This document shows, piece by piece, positions 15,624 to 24,002 of a stretch of DNA of 64,000 bases. The number at the start of each line of letters is the position of its first letter. Within the stretch, counting starts at the first letter, position 1. A model generated the notes under the pieces. The model searched no databases. It saw only the letters and a list, made by a program, of their open reading frames with translations, and had not been told where the DNA came from. This DNA is from Bacillus multifaciens (GTDB lineage: Bacteria; Bacillota; Bacilli; Bacillales; Bacillaceae_G). The translations under genes and the position numbers were made by a program. Where the stretch lies: positions 124,001-188,000 of the forward strand of contig NZ_JAVBXD010000002.1 of the NCBI RefSeq assembly GCF_030756675.1, given 5' to 3'.

Positions 15624-18029
15624 TTATTTTACACTCTCTACTTCATACATCGTTTTTAGTGATTGTGTTTCTAGTGCTTGTCCCCAAGCTTCTTCGTAGG
15701 TATTTCGTGCTGTTTGGAAGCGTTCGTTTAATATAGCGACCATACTTTCATCATGCAGCACTTCTTTTACTTGATCTAAGCCTATTCGTTCTATCCAAGG
15801 AGCTGTACGCTCGCCGTAAATGCCAGTTTCACGGTAGTGTTGCACGTAAGCTGTGGCGATGCGAAGTACATCTTCTTCTGAAGGGACAATCATTACAAAG
15901 TCAGCTTCACGTACTTCTGTACCGCCGTTACCTCCGATATAAAGCTGGTAGCCATTTTCAACACAAACGACGCCGAAGTCTTTCGTTAATGCTTCTGCGC
16001 AGTTACGCGGACAACCTGTTACACCCATTTTCATTTTGTGCGGTGTATCTACCATTTCTAATGACTGCTCAAGCAACATGCCAAGTCCTAATGAATCTTT
16101 TGTACCGAAGCGGCAGAAGCGGGATCCGACGCATGATTTTACATTGCGAAGAGACTTCGAATAGGCGTAGCCAGAATTCATATCAAGATCAGCCCACACT
16201 TTTGGTAAATCTTCTTTTTTAACACCATATAAACCGATGCGGCTTGCACCTGTTATTTTCACGAGCGGGACGTCGTATTTCTTCGCAACTTCTGCAATTT
16301 TCATTAAATCATCTGCTGTTGTAACGCCGCCGTACATACGTGGAATCACAGAAAATGTTCCGTCATGTTGAATATTTCCATTCATTCTTTCGTTAACGAA
16401 GCGGGATGCTTTATCATCGGCATACTCTTCTGGGCAAATCATACGTAAATAATAATTTAGTGCAGGGCGGCATTTTGAACAGCCTTCTTCGTGCGAGAAG
16501 TTAAGGACGTTTCGTACTTCTTTCGGTGACTTTAAGCCTTTTTCATGAATTGCGGCTACAACTTCATCGCGAGATAAGGTTGTACACCCGCACATGCCTG
16601 CAACTTGGACAGAAGCATCAAAGTTATCTCCAAGTGTATGAGATAAAATTTGTTCCACAACTGGGCGACATTTACCACAGGATCCTGCAGCTTTTGTACA
16701 CCCTTTTACTTCTTCAAATGTCGTTAAGTCTTGTTCTAAAATAGCGTGAACAATCGCTCCTTTTGTGACGCCATTACATCCGCAAACCGTTTCATCAGCA
16801 CTCATACTTGCAATGTCAAGTCCGTTGTCTTCACCAGCTTTATGAAGAAGAGAAGCTGATGTATATTCTTGTATATCTTCTTCTTTTTTTAACATGCTGA
16901 AGAGACGTGTGCCATCAGTTGTATCACCGTATAAAACAACACCAACAACTTTATTGTCCCGAATGAGTACCTTTTTATAGGAACGTGTAAACTCGTCAAA
17001 AATGGAGATTGCCTTTGCACTATCATCTTCATAAATTTGACCAGCAGAGAATAAATCGCATCCTGCAACTTTCAGCTGTGTACCGACGATGCTGCCAGTG
17101 TAGCCATCTGTTTGTGTATTTGTAATGTGTTTTGCTAATACAGCACCTTGCTCATAGAGCGGTGCAACAAGACCATAAGCAATCCCTTTATGCTCTGCGC
17201 ATTCACCAACCGCATAGATGGATGTATCATTTGTCTGCATATAGTCATTGATGACAATACCGCGGTTCACAAGTAAACCAGCATCTTTTGCTAACTGTGT
17301 ATTTGGGCGTATCCCAACAGCCATGACGATTAAATCGCATTTTACAATATCACCATCTGCAAATTGAATGCCCTCAACGTGGTTTGTACCAAGAATTTTT
17401 ACTGTTTTCTTTTCCATGAGGAACTTCATGCCTTGTGATTCTAAATCTTCGCGCAGTAGTGAAGCTGCCTTAGCATCGAGTTGTTGCTCCATTAAGTGTG
17501 ATGTTAAATGAACAACATGCACGTCCATTCCTAAGTCAATAAGTCCTCGTGCGGCTTCTAAACCAAGTAATCCACCACCAATGACAACTGCTTTTTTATA
17601 TTGTTTAGCGGTATCCATCATGAATTGTGTATCTTCAATTGTACGAAAACCTGTTACACCGGGAAGATTTGCACCTTCCACAGGTAAAATAAAAGCACTG
17701 GATCCTGTTGCGATTATGAGTTTGTCGTACATAACAAGACGATTCTTTTCTGTAACGATCACTTGTTCTTCCCGATCAATTTGCAGCACTTTTTCATTTG
17801 TATACAACGTAATATCATTCTCTTCGTACCAATTGTATTCGTTCATAATGATATCTTGCATGTTTGTCTTTCCTTGTAGAACGTGGGAGAGCATAATGCG
17901 ATTGTAATTTGGATGCGGTTCATCACCAAAAATAGTAATGTCATATAAAGTATCGTTTTGTTTTAAAATCTCTTCGATGCAGCGTATTCCGGCCATCCCA
18001 TTCCCGATCATGACTAAACGTGTTTTCAT
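15624..18029 (-). CDS. nirB: NAD(P)H nitrite reductase large subunit
   Basis: Six-electron reduction of nitrite to ammonium in the cytoplasm. In order: FAD site VMIGNGMAGIRC, NAD site VVIGGGLLGLEAARGL, two BFD-type [2Fe-2S] regions (CGCNGVTKG with GSCGKCRP, and MCGCTTLSRDEV), then the ferredoxin-like and siroheme/[4Fe-4S] domains with CVGSRFCRFG and TGCPRNCAEA. The length of 801 residues matches NasD of B. subtilis (about 805). An earlier in-frame ATG 12 codons upstream is rejected because AGAAGGG lies 9 nt before the chosen ATG. First gene of the operon, behind an FNR-type promoter. Confidence 0.95.
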   Translation of the reverse strand: MKTRLVMIGNGMAGIRCIEEILKQNDTLYDITIFGDEPHPNYNRIMLSHVLQGKTNMQDIIMNEYNWYEENDITLYTNEKVLQIDREEQVIVTEKNRLVMYDKLIIATGSSAFILPVEGANLPGVTGFRTIEDTQFMMDTAKQYKKAVVIGGGLLGLEAARGLIDLGMDVHVVHLTSHLMEQQLDAKAASLLREDLESQGMKFLMEKKTVKILGTNHVEGIQFADGDIVKCDLIVMAVGIRPNTQLAKDAGLLVNRGIVINDYMQTNDTSIYAVGECAEHKGIAYGLVAPLYEQGAVLAKHITNTQTDGYTGSIVGTQLKVAGCDLFSAGQIYEDDSAKAISIFDEFTRSYKKVLIRDNKVVGVVLYGDTTDGTRLFSMLKKEEDIQEYTSASLLHKAGEDNGLDIASMSADETVCGCNGVTKGAIVHAILEQDLTTFEEVKGCTKAAGSCGKCRPVVEQILSHTLGDNFDASVQVAGMCGCTTLSRDEVVAAIHEKGLKSPKEVRNVLNFSHEEGCSKCRPALNYYLRMICPEEYADDKASRFVNERMNGNIQHDGTFSVIPRMYGGVTTADDLMKIAEVAKKYDVPLVKITGASRIGLYGVKKEDLPKVWADLDMNSGYAYSKSLRNVKSCVGSRFCRFGTKDSLGLGMLLEQSLEMVDTPHKMKMGVTGCPRNCAEALTKDFGVVCVENGYQLYIGGNGGTEVREADFVMIVPSEEDVLRIATAYVQHYRETGIYGERTAPWIERIGLDQVKEVLHDESMVAILNERFQTARNTYEEAWGQALETQSLKTMYEVESVK

Positions 18030-18063
18030 ATTCATTTCCCTTCTTTTATGTGAAATGTTTAAC

Positions 18064-18126
18064 AAACTTTTATACTTGTATTATAAAAGTTTTGGAAAAT
18101 AAGGAGATGTGATATTTATCACATCT
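18064..18126 (-). promoter_or_regulatory. FNR-type promoter of the nirB operon with an overlapping second dyad
   Basis: Positions 18105-18126 form a perfect inverted repeat with 10-bp arms AGATGTGATA, containing TGTGATAAATATCACA on the minus strand, an exact match to the CRP/FNR pattern TGTGA-N6-TCACA. The -10 is TATAAT (18085 to 18080). A start near 18073 puts the FNR centre at about -42, the class II activation distance. A second dyad (18064-18092, arms AAACTTTTATA, 7-nt centre) covers the -10 and start point and could bind a repressor. Confidence 0.75.
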
Positions 18127-18237
18127 GTGGAGGATTCATAAATTGTTCAAAATTGTATGCAATCTCTTTTTGTATTTGGTGGTTTCATCCTACCGGTTGT
18201 AGGTATATAAATCAGTTTTAATGTTTCGACATCTTTG

Positions 18238-18345
18238 TCTAGCTCCTGCGGCTAGAATCTCCGGTCGTTTCGCTCCCTCGGACGAGGCAAAAAGCACCTC
18301 TCTGTCGGGGGCGTGGGCGTCCTGCGATTCTGATCGAGCCGCTTC
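18238..18345. repeat. GC-rich palindromic intergenic element
   Basis: About 105 bp with far higher GC content than the flanks. The ends pair: GCGGCTAGAATC on the left with GATTCTGATCGAGCCGC on the right, so it can fold into a long hairpin. No reading frame with a ribosome binding site is seen. It resembles GC-rich intergenic repeats I know from Bacillus genomes, but only one copy is in this window. It abuts copy C of the 190-bp repeat. Confidence 0.45.
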
Positions 18346-18520
18346 CGCTTTTCTTTATAAGTCGCTGCTATGCAGGATACATCATGACCGCTACTGGCAT
18401 GCTCTCTTTGTTTGAATACCACGCATGTGGCAGGAAAAGGCCCTGACCGCTTCTATGCATAGCCAGATACTCTCGCTCATCCTAAAAAAGAAAGGGGTTT
18501 TTATGGTATGTAGTATAAGA
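18346..18520 (-). repeat. ~190-bp interspersed repeat, copy C, inverted
   Basis: On the minus strand it reads AAAAACCCCTTTC, then GCATAGAAGCGGTCAGGGCC, CCTGCCACATGCG and CATAGCAGCGACTTATA in the same order as the other copies. It lies between nirB and gerM, and its distal part joins the GC-rich palindrome. Confidence 0.7.
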
Positions 18521-18627
18521 TTTTGTATGGGTCTTTTTTGAAGATAAGTTGTCATTGCTTGTTCTAAAGTGAAACTCGGGCTCGTATACATATAGTACAA
18601 ACTTAGATTTTTTTAGGGGGAAAGCAT

Positions 18628-19668
18628 ATGCCTAGATCGACTTTCAAATGGATTGTTTGTGCTACATTAAGTACAGTTTTATTAGCAGGATGCGGTTTGT
18701 TTAGTAAGGAAAAAGCAACAGAGCAAATTGATCCGCCTAAGAAAGTAACGTATACGGATGGTGAGAAGAAAGAAACTGCAAAACAAGGGGAAACGAAAAA
18801 ATTAGATTTATATCTTGTAGATAAAAATGGTTATGTTGTGCCGCAAACGGTGCAGTTACCTGCTCCAAAAGATAACGCGGTGATTAAGCAATCATTACAA
18901 TATTTAGTGAAAGACGGACCAGTAACAAACTTATTGCCAAATGGATTTCAAGCTGTGCTCCCAGCGGACACAGAAATGACAGTTGATGTGAAAAAAGATG
19001 GAACTGCAGTTGTTGATTTTTCAAAAGAACTGAAAAACTATAAAAAAGAAGAGGAACGACGTATTGTAGAAGCAGTTACTTGGACGTTAACGCAGTTTAA
19101 AGAAGTAAAAAATGTGAAGTTCAGCATGAATGGGAAAGATTTAGCGAAAATGCCTGTTGCTGGTACGCCGATTGGTAATGGATTAAGCCGAGCAAATGGT
19201 ATTAACTTTGATGACGAGCAAGTTGCTGATCTTGCAAATACAAAACCAATTACGCTGTATTTCATAGCGCAAAATAATAAACAAAGTTATTATGTACCAG
19301 TAACGCGCCGCGTTGCCGAAGGGAAAGAAAACGAAGTAGCGACAATTGTAAAAGAACTTGTGAAAGGACCGTCGCAGAAATCGGCGTTAACATATGATTT
19401 TAATCCAGATGTGAGGTTAATCAATGAACCAAAACTTGAAAAGGGAACAGTGACATTGAACTTTAATGAAAATATTTATGCGAATAAAGATAAAAGTGCG
19501 ATTTCTAACTATGTACTGCAATCGCTTGTATTATCTTTAACTGAAAAACAAGGCGTGGAAAATGTGTCCATTCAAGTGAATGGAAAGGCAAATCTTGTTA
19601 CAGAAAAAGGTGATAAATTAATAAAACCGGTCGATCGGCCACAAAACGTGAATACAGGTGGTTTTTAA
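18628..19668 (+). CDS. gerM: Spore germination/sporulation lipoprotein GerM
   Basis: Lipoprotein of 346 residues with lipobox LLAGC (Cys22). Two GerMN domains follow, about residues 60-170 (LYLVDKNGYVVP ... AVVDFSKEL) and 200-315 (ITLYFIAQNNKQSYYVP ... TVTLNFNENIY). In B. subtilis it is needed for cortex-related steps of sporulation and germination and is made in the mother cell. GGGGG precedes the ATG. Position before rph matches B. subtilis. Confidence 0.94.
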   Translation: MPRSTFKWIVCATLSTVLLAGCGLFSKEKATEQIDPPKKVTYTDGEKKETAKQGETKKLDLYLVDKNGYVVPQTVQLPAPKDNAVIKQSLQYLVKDGPVTNLLPNGFQAVLPADTEMTVDVKKDGTAVVDFSKELKNYKKEEERRIVEAVTWTLTQFKEVKNVKFSMNGKDLAKMPVAGTPIGNGLSRANGINFDDEQVADLANTKPITLYFIAQNNKQSYYVPVTRRVAEGKENEVATIVKELVKGPSQKSALTYDFNPDVRLINEPKLEKGTVTLNFNENIYANKDKSAISNYVLQSLVLSLTEKQGVENVSIQVNGKANLVTEKGDKLIKPVDRPQNVNTGGF

Positions 19669-19702
19669 ACAGAAATAATTTGATATACTGAATGTAGGAA
19701 GA

Positions 19703-19734
19703 GAAGGGGAATGAATCTAATTCCCCTTCTTTTA
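19703..19734 (+). terminator. Terminator of gerM
   Basis: Arms GAAGGGGAAT and ATTCCCCTTC followed by TTTTATT. Confidence 0.88.
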
Positions 19735-19797
19735 TTGCGATACATAAATTTTTAATAGGCTATACTAACAAGTAGTAGTTACAAGGGGGTTATTTTT

Positions 19798-20535
19798 ATG
19801 CGAGTAGATGGTAGACAAGCATCGGAGCTGCGCCGTATACATATTCATACGAATTATTTAAAACATCCAGAAGGATCAGTACTAATTGAAGTCGGTGATA
19901 CAAAGGTGATTTGTACAGCGACGATTGAGGACCGAGTTCCTCCATTTATGAGAGGTGAAGGGAAAGGATGGGTTACAGCAGAGTATTCGATGCTCCCTCG
20001 TGCAACAGAACAGCGTACGATTCGTGAATCAAGTAAAGGGAAAGTAACGGGCCGTACAATGGAAATTCAACGTTTAATTGGACGAGCATTGCGTGCTGTT
20101 GTTGATTTAGAAGCACTTGGTGAAAAAACAATTTGGATTGACTGTGATGTCATTCAAGCTGACGGCGGAACGCGAACAGCTTCTATTACTGGTGCGTATG
20201 TAGCGATGGTATTGGCGTTTGAGAAGCTTGTGGAAGCAGGGAAAGTATCAAAACTTCCAGTGAAAGATTTCTTGGCGGCGACGTCTGTTGGAATCGTTGA
20301 TGAGCATGGCGTTGTATTAGATTTAAATTATGCAGAAGATTCTAAGGCAAATGTTGATATGAATGTCATTATGACAGGAAAAGGACATTTTGTTGAAGTG
20401 CAAGGTACAGGAGAAGAAGCAACATTTAGCCGCGGTGAATTGAACGAGCTGCTTGATGTAGCAGAACAAGGGATTTTACAGCTTGTTGAAATGCAAAAAG
20501 AAGCATTAGGTAATATTGTTACTCATATGGAATAG
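19798..20535 (+). CDS. rph: Ribonuclease PH
   Basis: Phosphorolytic 3' exoribonuclease that trims tRNA 3' ends, 245 residues, normal length. Typical segments are [42 protein letters not shown] and [26 protein letters not shown] precedes the ATG. It is followed closely by ysnA and ysnB, forming one unit. Confidence 0.96.
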   Translation: MRVDGRQASELRRIHIHTNYLKHPEGSVLIEVGDTKVICTATIEDRVPPFMRGEGKGWVTAEYSMLPRATEQRTIRESSKGKVTGRTMEIQRLIGRALRAVVDLEALGEKTIWIDCDVIQADGGTRTASITGAYVAMVLAFEKLVEAGKVSKLPVKDFLAATSVGIVDEHGVVLDLNYAEDSKANVDMNVIMTGKGHFVEVQGTGEEATFSRGELNELLDVAEQGILQLVEMQKEALGNIVTHME

Positions 20536-20545
20536 AGGTGGAAAT

Positions 20546-21157
20546 ATGAAACAAGTTGTCGTAGCAACAAAGAACGCTGGGAAAGTACGCGAATTTGCGG
20601 AGCTATTTGAAAAGTTTGATTTAGAAGTAAAATCACTTTATGATTTTCCTCATATTGAAGAAGTAGAGGAAACTGGTGAAACGTTTGAAGAAAACGCAAT
20701 TCTAAAGGCGGAACATCTGTGTAAACAGCTAAATGAAATTGTCATTGCCGATGATTCAGGTTTAATTGTAGATGCGTTGCAAGGGAAACCGGGAGTGCAT
20801 TCTGCTCGTTATGCAGGTGAGGAAAAGGACGACCAAGCTAACATTCAAAAAGTGTTAGACGGATTAAAGAATATTTCAATGGAGAAGCGTACGGCACGTT
20901 TTTACTGTGCGTTAGCTGTTGCATTCCCGCAAGAAGATAAACAACCATTGATTGTAAATGGAACGTGTGAAGGAAAGATTTTAGAGCAGCAGCGCGGAGA
21001 AAATGGTTTTGGGTATGATCCTATTTTTTATGTAGAAGAGTACAAAAGTGCAATGGCGGAATTGTCGTCAGATGAGAAAAATAAAATTAGTCATCGCGGA
21101 CGTGCGCTTCGTAAATTAGAAGAAAAAATTCCAGTCTGGTTTTTAGGGGAAGAATAA
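20546..21157 (+). CDS. ysnA: XTP/dITP pyrophosphatase (RdgB/HAM1 family)
   Basis: Removes non-canonical purine nucleotides (XTP, dITP) from the pool. The substrate loop [14 protein letters not shown] is at the N-terminus and [14 protein letters not shown] contains the metal-binding Asp residues; [13 protein letters not shown] is the third signature. The start is set by AGAGGTGG 7 nt before this ATG; a longer frame overlapping rph has no ribosome binding site. 203 residues. Confidence 0.95.
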   Translation: MKQVVVATKNAGKVREFAELFEKFDLEVKSLYDFPHIEEVEETGETFEENAILKAEHLCKQLNEIVIADDSGLIVDALQGKPGVHSARYAGEEKDDQANIQKVLDGLKNISMEKRTARFYCALAVAFPQEDKQPLIVNGTCEGKILEQQRGENGFGYDPIFYVEEYKSAMAELSSDEKNKISHRGRALRKLEEKIPVWFLGEE

Positions 21158-21173
21158 TAAGGGAGCGAAACCG

Positions 21174-21680
21174 ATGAAGGCGTTAATTGTGAGCGACAGT
21201 CACGGTTCTGTGAAAGAGTTAAAGCAATTAAAAGAACAGTACGAGGGAAACGTGGATGTGATGATTCATTGCGGTGATTCAGAATTAACATCGCAGCACA
21301 CTGAACTAGAAGGGTTTCATGTAGTGAAAGGAAACTGTGATTATGCTGGAGACTTTCCAAATGATATTATCACAGAAGTACAAAATACATGGTTCCTTAT
21401 CACGCATGGACATTTATACAATATTAAAATGACGCTCCAAACCCTTTTATATCGTGCGAAAGAAGCAGAGGCAAATGTCGTTTGCTTCGGTCATTCACAT
21501 ATATTAGGAGCAGAGATCATAAACGATATTTTGTTTATCAATCCAGGAAGCATTCTCTTGCCTCGTTCGCGTAGAGAAAAAACATTTGCTTTACTTGAAA
21601 TAAAAGAGGATATAATGGACATTCGCTTTCTTACTTTAGAAGGCACAATCGTAGCACAAAAAACATTAAAAATAGGGTGA
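21174..21680 (+). CDS. ysnB: MJ0936/YfcE-type metallophosphoesterase
   Basis: Small calcineurin-like phosphodiesterase of 168 residues. Metal ligands are in LIVSDSHGS, IHCGDSE, VKGNCD, THGHLY and CFGHSH, the complete set for this family. The physiological substrate is not known. It ends the rph-ysnA-ysnB unit at a strong terminator that overlaps its stop. Confidence 0.92.
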   Translation: MKALIVSDSHGSVKELKQLKEQYEGNVDVMIHCGDSELTSQHTELEGFHVVKGNCDYAGDFPNDIITEVQNTWFLITHGHLYNIKMTLQTLLYRAKEAEANVVCFGHSHILGAEIINDILFINPGSILLPRSRREKTFALLEIKEDIMDIRFLTLEGTIVAQKTLKIG

Positions 21681-21701
21681 AAAATTCTTCACCCTATTTT
21701 T
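21669..21701 (+). terminator. Terminator after ysnB
   Basis: Perfect 13-bp stem, AAAATAGGGTGAA with TTCACCCTATTTT, 6-nt loop, then T and A tract; it overlaps the end of ysnB. Confidence 0.88.
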
Positions 21702-21712
21702 AAAAAATGATG

Positions 21713-21741
21713 TTGACTTTCATTGTTATCGATAATATAAT
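21713..21741 (+). promoter_or_regulatory. Sigma-A promoter of the tRNA pair
   Basis: TTGACT, 17-bp spacer, TATAAT, about 40 bp before tRNA-Gly. Confidence 0.85.
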
Positions 21742-21781
21742 GAATATTGTCGATGAGGCGCTAGAAAAAATTTCATATTAT

Positions 21782-21855
21782 GCGGGTGTAGTTTAGTGGT
21801 AAAACAAGAGCCTTCCAAGCTCTGGTCGAGAGTTCGATTCTCTTCACCCGCTCCA
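21782..21855 (+). tRNA. tRNA-Gly (anticodon TCC)
   Basis: Acceptor arms GCGGGTG and CACCCGC pair, with D-arm GTTTAGTGGTAAAAC, anticodon arm AGAGC-CTTCCAA-GCTCT and T-arm GAGAGTTCGATTCTCTT. CCA is encoded (21853-21855). It reads GGA codons. One base separates it from the split tRNA-Arg. Confidence 0.96.
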
Positions 21856-21856
21856 T

Positions 21857-22217
21857 GTCCCAGTAGCTCAGCAGGATAGAGCAACGGCCTTCAAGAATAG
21901 GAGCCTTTATAGGGAAACAAGAACCTATAAAGTGGACGACACTATATCGGTGAAGCCTTAACAGTACGGCTGATGGTAATACCGAGGAAACTTACGATCT
22001 TCTAAGAAGATTGAGGAGTTTTGAATGATTAAGGAAACACCTTAATGGTAAAAACTCTAAAGTATGATGAAAATCATCGTGAGGTTCCGTAGAGACTACA
22101 CGTGTCGCACCTGAAATGGTGAAGATATAGTCCAGACTACAAACAGTATTTGCTGGTAGCGAAAGCTATGGTGGTAAGCTAAGCCGTCGGTCGGGAGTTC
22201 GAATCTCTCCTGGGACG
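21857..22217 (+). tRNA. tRNA-Arg (anticodon TCT), interrupted by a group I intron
   Basis: Exon 1 is 21857-21891 and exon 2 is 22179-22217. Joined, they give a 74-nt tRNA: acceptor GTCCCAG with CTGGGAC, D-stem GCTC/GAGC, anticodon stem ACGGC/GCCGT, loop CTTCTAA, T-stem GGGAG/CTCTC with one G-U pair, discriminator G. The anticodon is UCU (AGA codons) and the intron lies between positions 34 and 35. CTA follows the discriminator, so CCA must be added after transcription, unlike the neighbouring tRNA-Gly. Confidence 0.9.
21892..22178 (+). ncRNA. Group I self-splicing intron in tRNA-Arg
   Basis: 287 nt. It obeys the group I rules: the 5' exon ends in U and the intron ends in G. The 5' exon end GGCCTT can pair with GGAGCC at 21900-21905, with one mismatch and a U-G pair at the splice site (P1). 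The R segment GTAGAGACTA holds GACTA (22094-22098), which pairs with TAGTC (22128-22132) of the S segment GAAGATATAGTCC to form P7; CACC/GGTG (22108-22121) is P8. No reading frame for a homing endonuclease is inside. Structural subgroup not decided. Confidence 0.88.
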
Positions 22218-22221
22218 CTAC

Positions 22222-22255
22222 AAAGAAGTGCATGAGTGTACTTCTTTTTTTTACC
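22222..22255 (+). terminator. Terminator after the tRNA pair
   Basis: Arms AAAGAAGT and ACTTCTTT followed by a T run. Confidence 0.8.
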
Positions 22256-22293
22256 CCTTACATCGTTTGGTTGAATGGTGTAAGGGGTTTTTT
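22253..22293 (+). terminator. Second terminator after the tRNA pair
   Basis: Arms ACCCCTTACA and TGTAAGGGGT around a 16-nt loop, followed by TTTTTTG. Tandem terminators suggest strong transcription of the tRNAs. Confidence 0.8.
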
Positions 22294-22454
22294 GTTTTGG
22301 TTAAAAGAAAAGGTAGTAAAGGAATCTGTAATCTGCTTTAACTTTTGATTATGTTAAAAATTAAAGCAGGTTATTTGAATAATGAACAGAATATTTATTT
22401 TAAGTAGTAGAAATAGCGAATGGGAAGATTTGTAGTTCAAGAGGGGATAAATAA

Positions 22455-22865
22455 GTGAAAAAATTTTTAGTTGCAATAACGGTTATGGTCATAGGGATTG
22501 TAGGACTTGTGGGCTATGTTCTTGTACAAGATGGATTTGATATTAAGGTGAAAAACCAAACAAATAAAGAAGTGTCGGGTTTATATTTGACTTATGATAA
22601 TATTAAATCGGATATTAAGATACCCTTAATTGCATCAGGTGAAATTTATAAACTCAATGTAAATCCAACCGAGAATTCGAATAAGGATTTTGATGAGGGT
22701 GCAATGAAACTTCAATATAAAGATAACGAAGGAATTTTACACACAGAATATGTGATTGGATATTTTGAAAAAGGTTATTCTGGAAATGCTGTAATAACTA
22801 TAAAATCTATTGATGACAATGGAAAACTTGATATAGAAATTAAAGAAAATACATCTTTGTATTAA
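22455..22865 (+). CDS. Unknown secreted or membrane-anchored protein
   Basis: 136 residues, not recognised. The N-terminus MKKFLVAITVMVIGIVGLVGYVLV is positively charged then hydrophobic to about residue 25, a signal peptide without a lipobox or an anchor. The rest is a polar, probably beta-rich extracellular domain (GLYLTYDNIKSDIKI, GNAVITIKSIDDNG). GAGGGG precedes a GTG start. It is AT-rich and sits in a stretch not matched in the B. subtilis order between ysnB and ysoA. Confidence 0.65.
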   Translation: MKKFLVAITVMVIGIVGLVGYVLVQDGFDIKVKNQTNKEVSGLYLTYDNIKSDIKIPLIASGEIYKLNVNPTENSNKDFDEGAMKLQYKDNEGILHTEYVIGYFEKGYSGNAVITIKSIDDNGKLDIEIKENTSLY

Positions 22866-22881
22866 AATGTGCAATTCTTCA

Positions 22882-23121
22882 TTAAAAGTTATTTTTTGGT
22901 ACTAAGATTTTTGTTTGTTTCTTGAACGTATTCTTTTTTTGCATCAGCCAATAGAATGGCAATGCTAGAAAGAACGGCAGGGTAGATTGCGTTGTTTGTT
23001 TCAAAGAACCGTCAGAGAAGTAAAGTGTATTTTGGTACATAAGCCAACTAATTTGAAACATATACCAAAATGTATAAAGAATGATTATAGCTAGTAAATA
23101 AATAGAGGGATTATCGATATG
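22882..23121 (-). pseudogene. Remnant of a small membrane protein gene
   Basis: On the minus strand an open stretch of about 80 codons reads HIDNPSIYLLAIIILYTFWY and ends in ALPFYWLMQKKNTFKKQTK before a stop. It starts just after a stop codon (23122-23124), beyond which the same frame continues with LYLFEGKSHET. An ATG inside would give 59 residues but has no ribosome binding site. Two hydrophobic segments are visible. It looks like the 3' part of a broken gene; the family is not recognised. Confidence 0.4.
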
Positions 23122-23160
23122 TTAAGTTTCATGTGATTTTCCTTCAAAAAGATATAGAGC

Positions 23161-23198
23161 AAAAAAGGAAAGTGTCCTAAAGGATACTTTCCTTTTTT
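23161..23198. terminator. Terminator of the YvbH-like gene
   Basis: Arms AAAAAAGGAAAGT and ACTTTCCTTTTTT; on the minus strand it lies about 10 bp past the stop of the next gene. Confidence 0.85.
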
Positions 23199-23209
23199 GT
23201 GATGTCATA

Positions 23210-23824
23210 TTAATTGTTTATAAACTTCTCAAACACAAACCCAAAATCTTTTACATTATATTGTTTTTTCGTATCCACAAGCCAGTTGAATGCAATTTGA
23301 TTCATTTCTTTAAACTGTGCTGCAAGATCTACTTCGGCATTTCTTACATTACCTAATGTAGAAGATGCCATCTCTAGACTTTTATGTGCGTATTGCGTTG
23401 CGATGTCATTTTCGTAAGTAATTTCAGCGATTTTTAGAAGTGCTTTATATAAATCTTTCACTTCTTCAATATGTTTCTTATGTATATCAATGGAGTAATG
23501 TTCCCCGCCCATAGTAAATTTAATTTCGATATCTAAATCGACGGTTCCAGCTGTTTCAAGAAGGACGTTCGAAATTTTATGTGTGTTGTAATTGTAACGG
23601 CGAAGTGTGCGTTTCTTGCTTACCGCACTCGTGCCGTCAACGTGAATAAGAGCGGTATTTGTAAAGCAATACTCGTCTGTTTTTGATTTGATTAAAAAAT
23701 AAATTTTTTCATTTTCTTCATGCATGACATAATCGTCGGCATCTACTTTATCGTAATCAGCAGGAGTAATAACGGATCCAATATCACTTAGGCCAAGCAT
23801 ATCAGCTGCAACTTTTTTGAACAT
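23210..23824 (-). CDS. PH-like domain protein, YvbH type
   Basis: 204 residues starting MFKKVAADMLGLSDIGSVIT. Residues about 10-120 fit the bacterial pleckstrin-homology-like domain of YvbH-type proteins, and the C-terminal ~80 residues form a helical tail (VKDLYKALLKIAEITYEND). Its function is unknown. The start is set by GAGGG upstream of this ATG; the frame runs 83 codons further upstream but without a ribosome binding site and across the divergent promoter region. Confidence 0.8.
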   Translation of the reverse strand: MFKKVAADMLGLSDIGSVITPADYDKVDADDYVMHEENEKIYFLIKSKTDEYCFTNTALIHVDGTSAVSKKRTLRRYNYNTHKISNVLLETAGTVDLDIEIKFTMGGEHYSIDIHKKHIEEVKDLYKALLKIAEITYENDIATQYAHKSLEMASSTLGNVRNAEVDLAAQFKEMNQIAFNWLVDTKKQYNVKDFGFVFEKFINN

Positions 23825-24002
23825 AGTATCATCCCTCTTTCGTTTAAAATTTCTAAATTTTCTCAAATATATTATAACATAAAAGAAATGATTTTTGAGA
23901 AATCTTACAATTATGTAAGGTATATGTAAGGTAGTTCGATGGTAACTATTTCTAAACATTTTATAATAAAGGTAACAAAGACGAATCGAGGAGGAAAAAA
24001 TG

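Noticed and set aside
15624-18065. Longer nirB start
   Set aside because: The extra N-terminal residues (MLNISHKRRE) lie over the leader, and AGAAGGG correctly serves the ATG before KTRLVMIGNG.
18581-18596. CATATAGT as a sigma-E -10 for gerM
   Set aside because: The -35 region does not fit the consensus convincingly, so no promoter is called.
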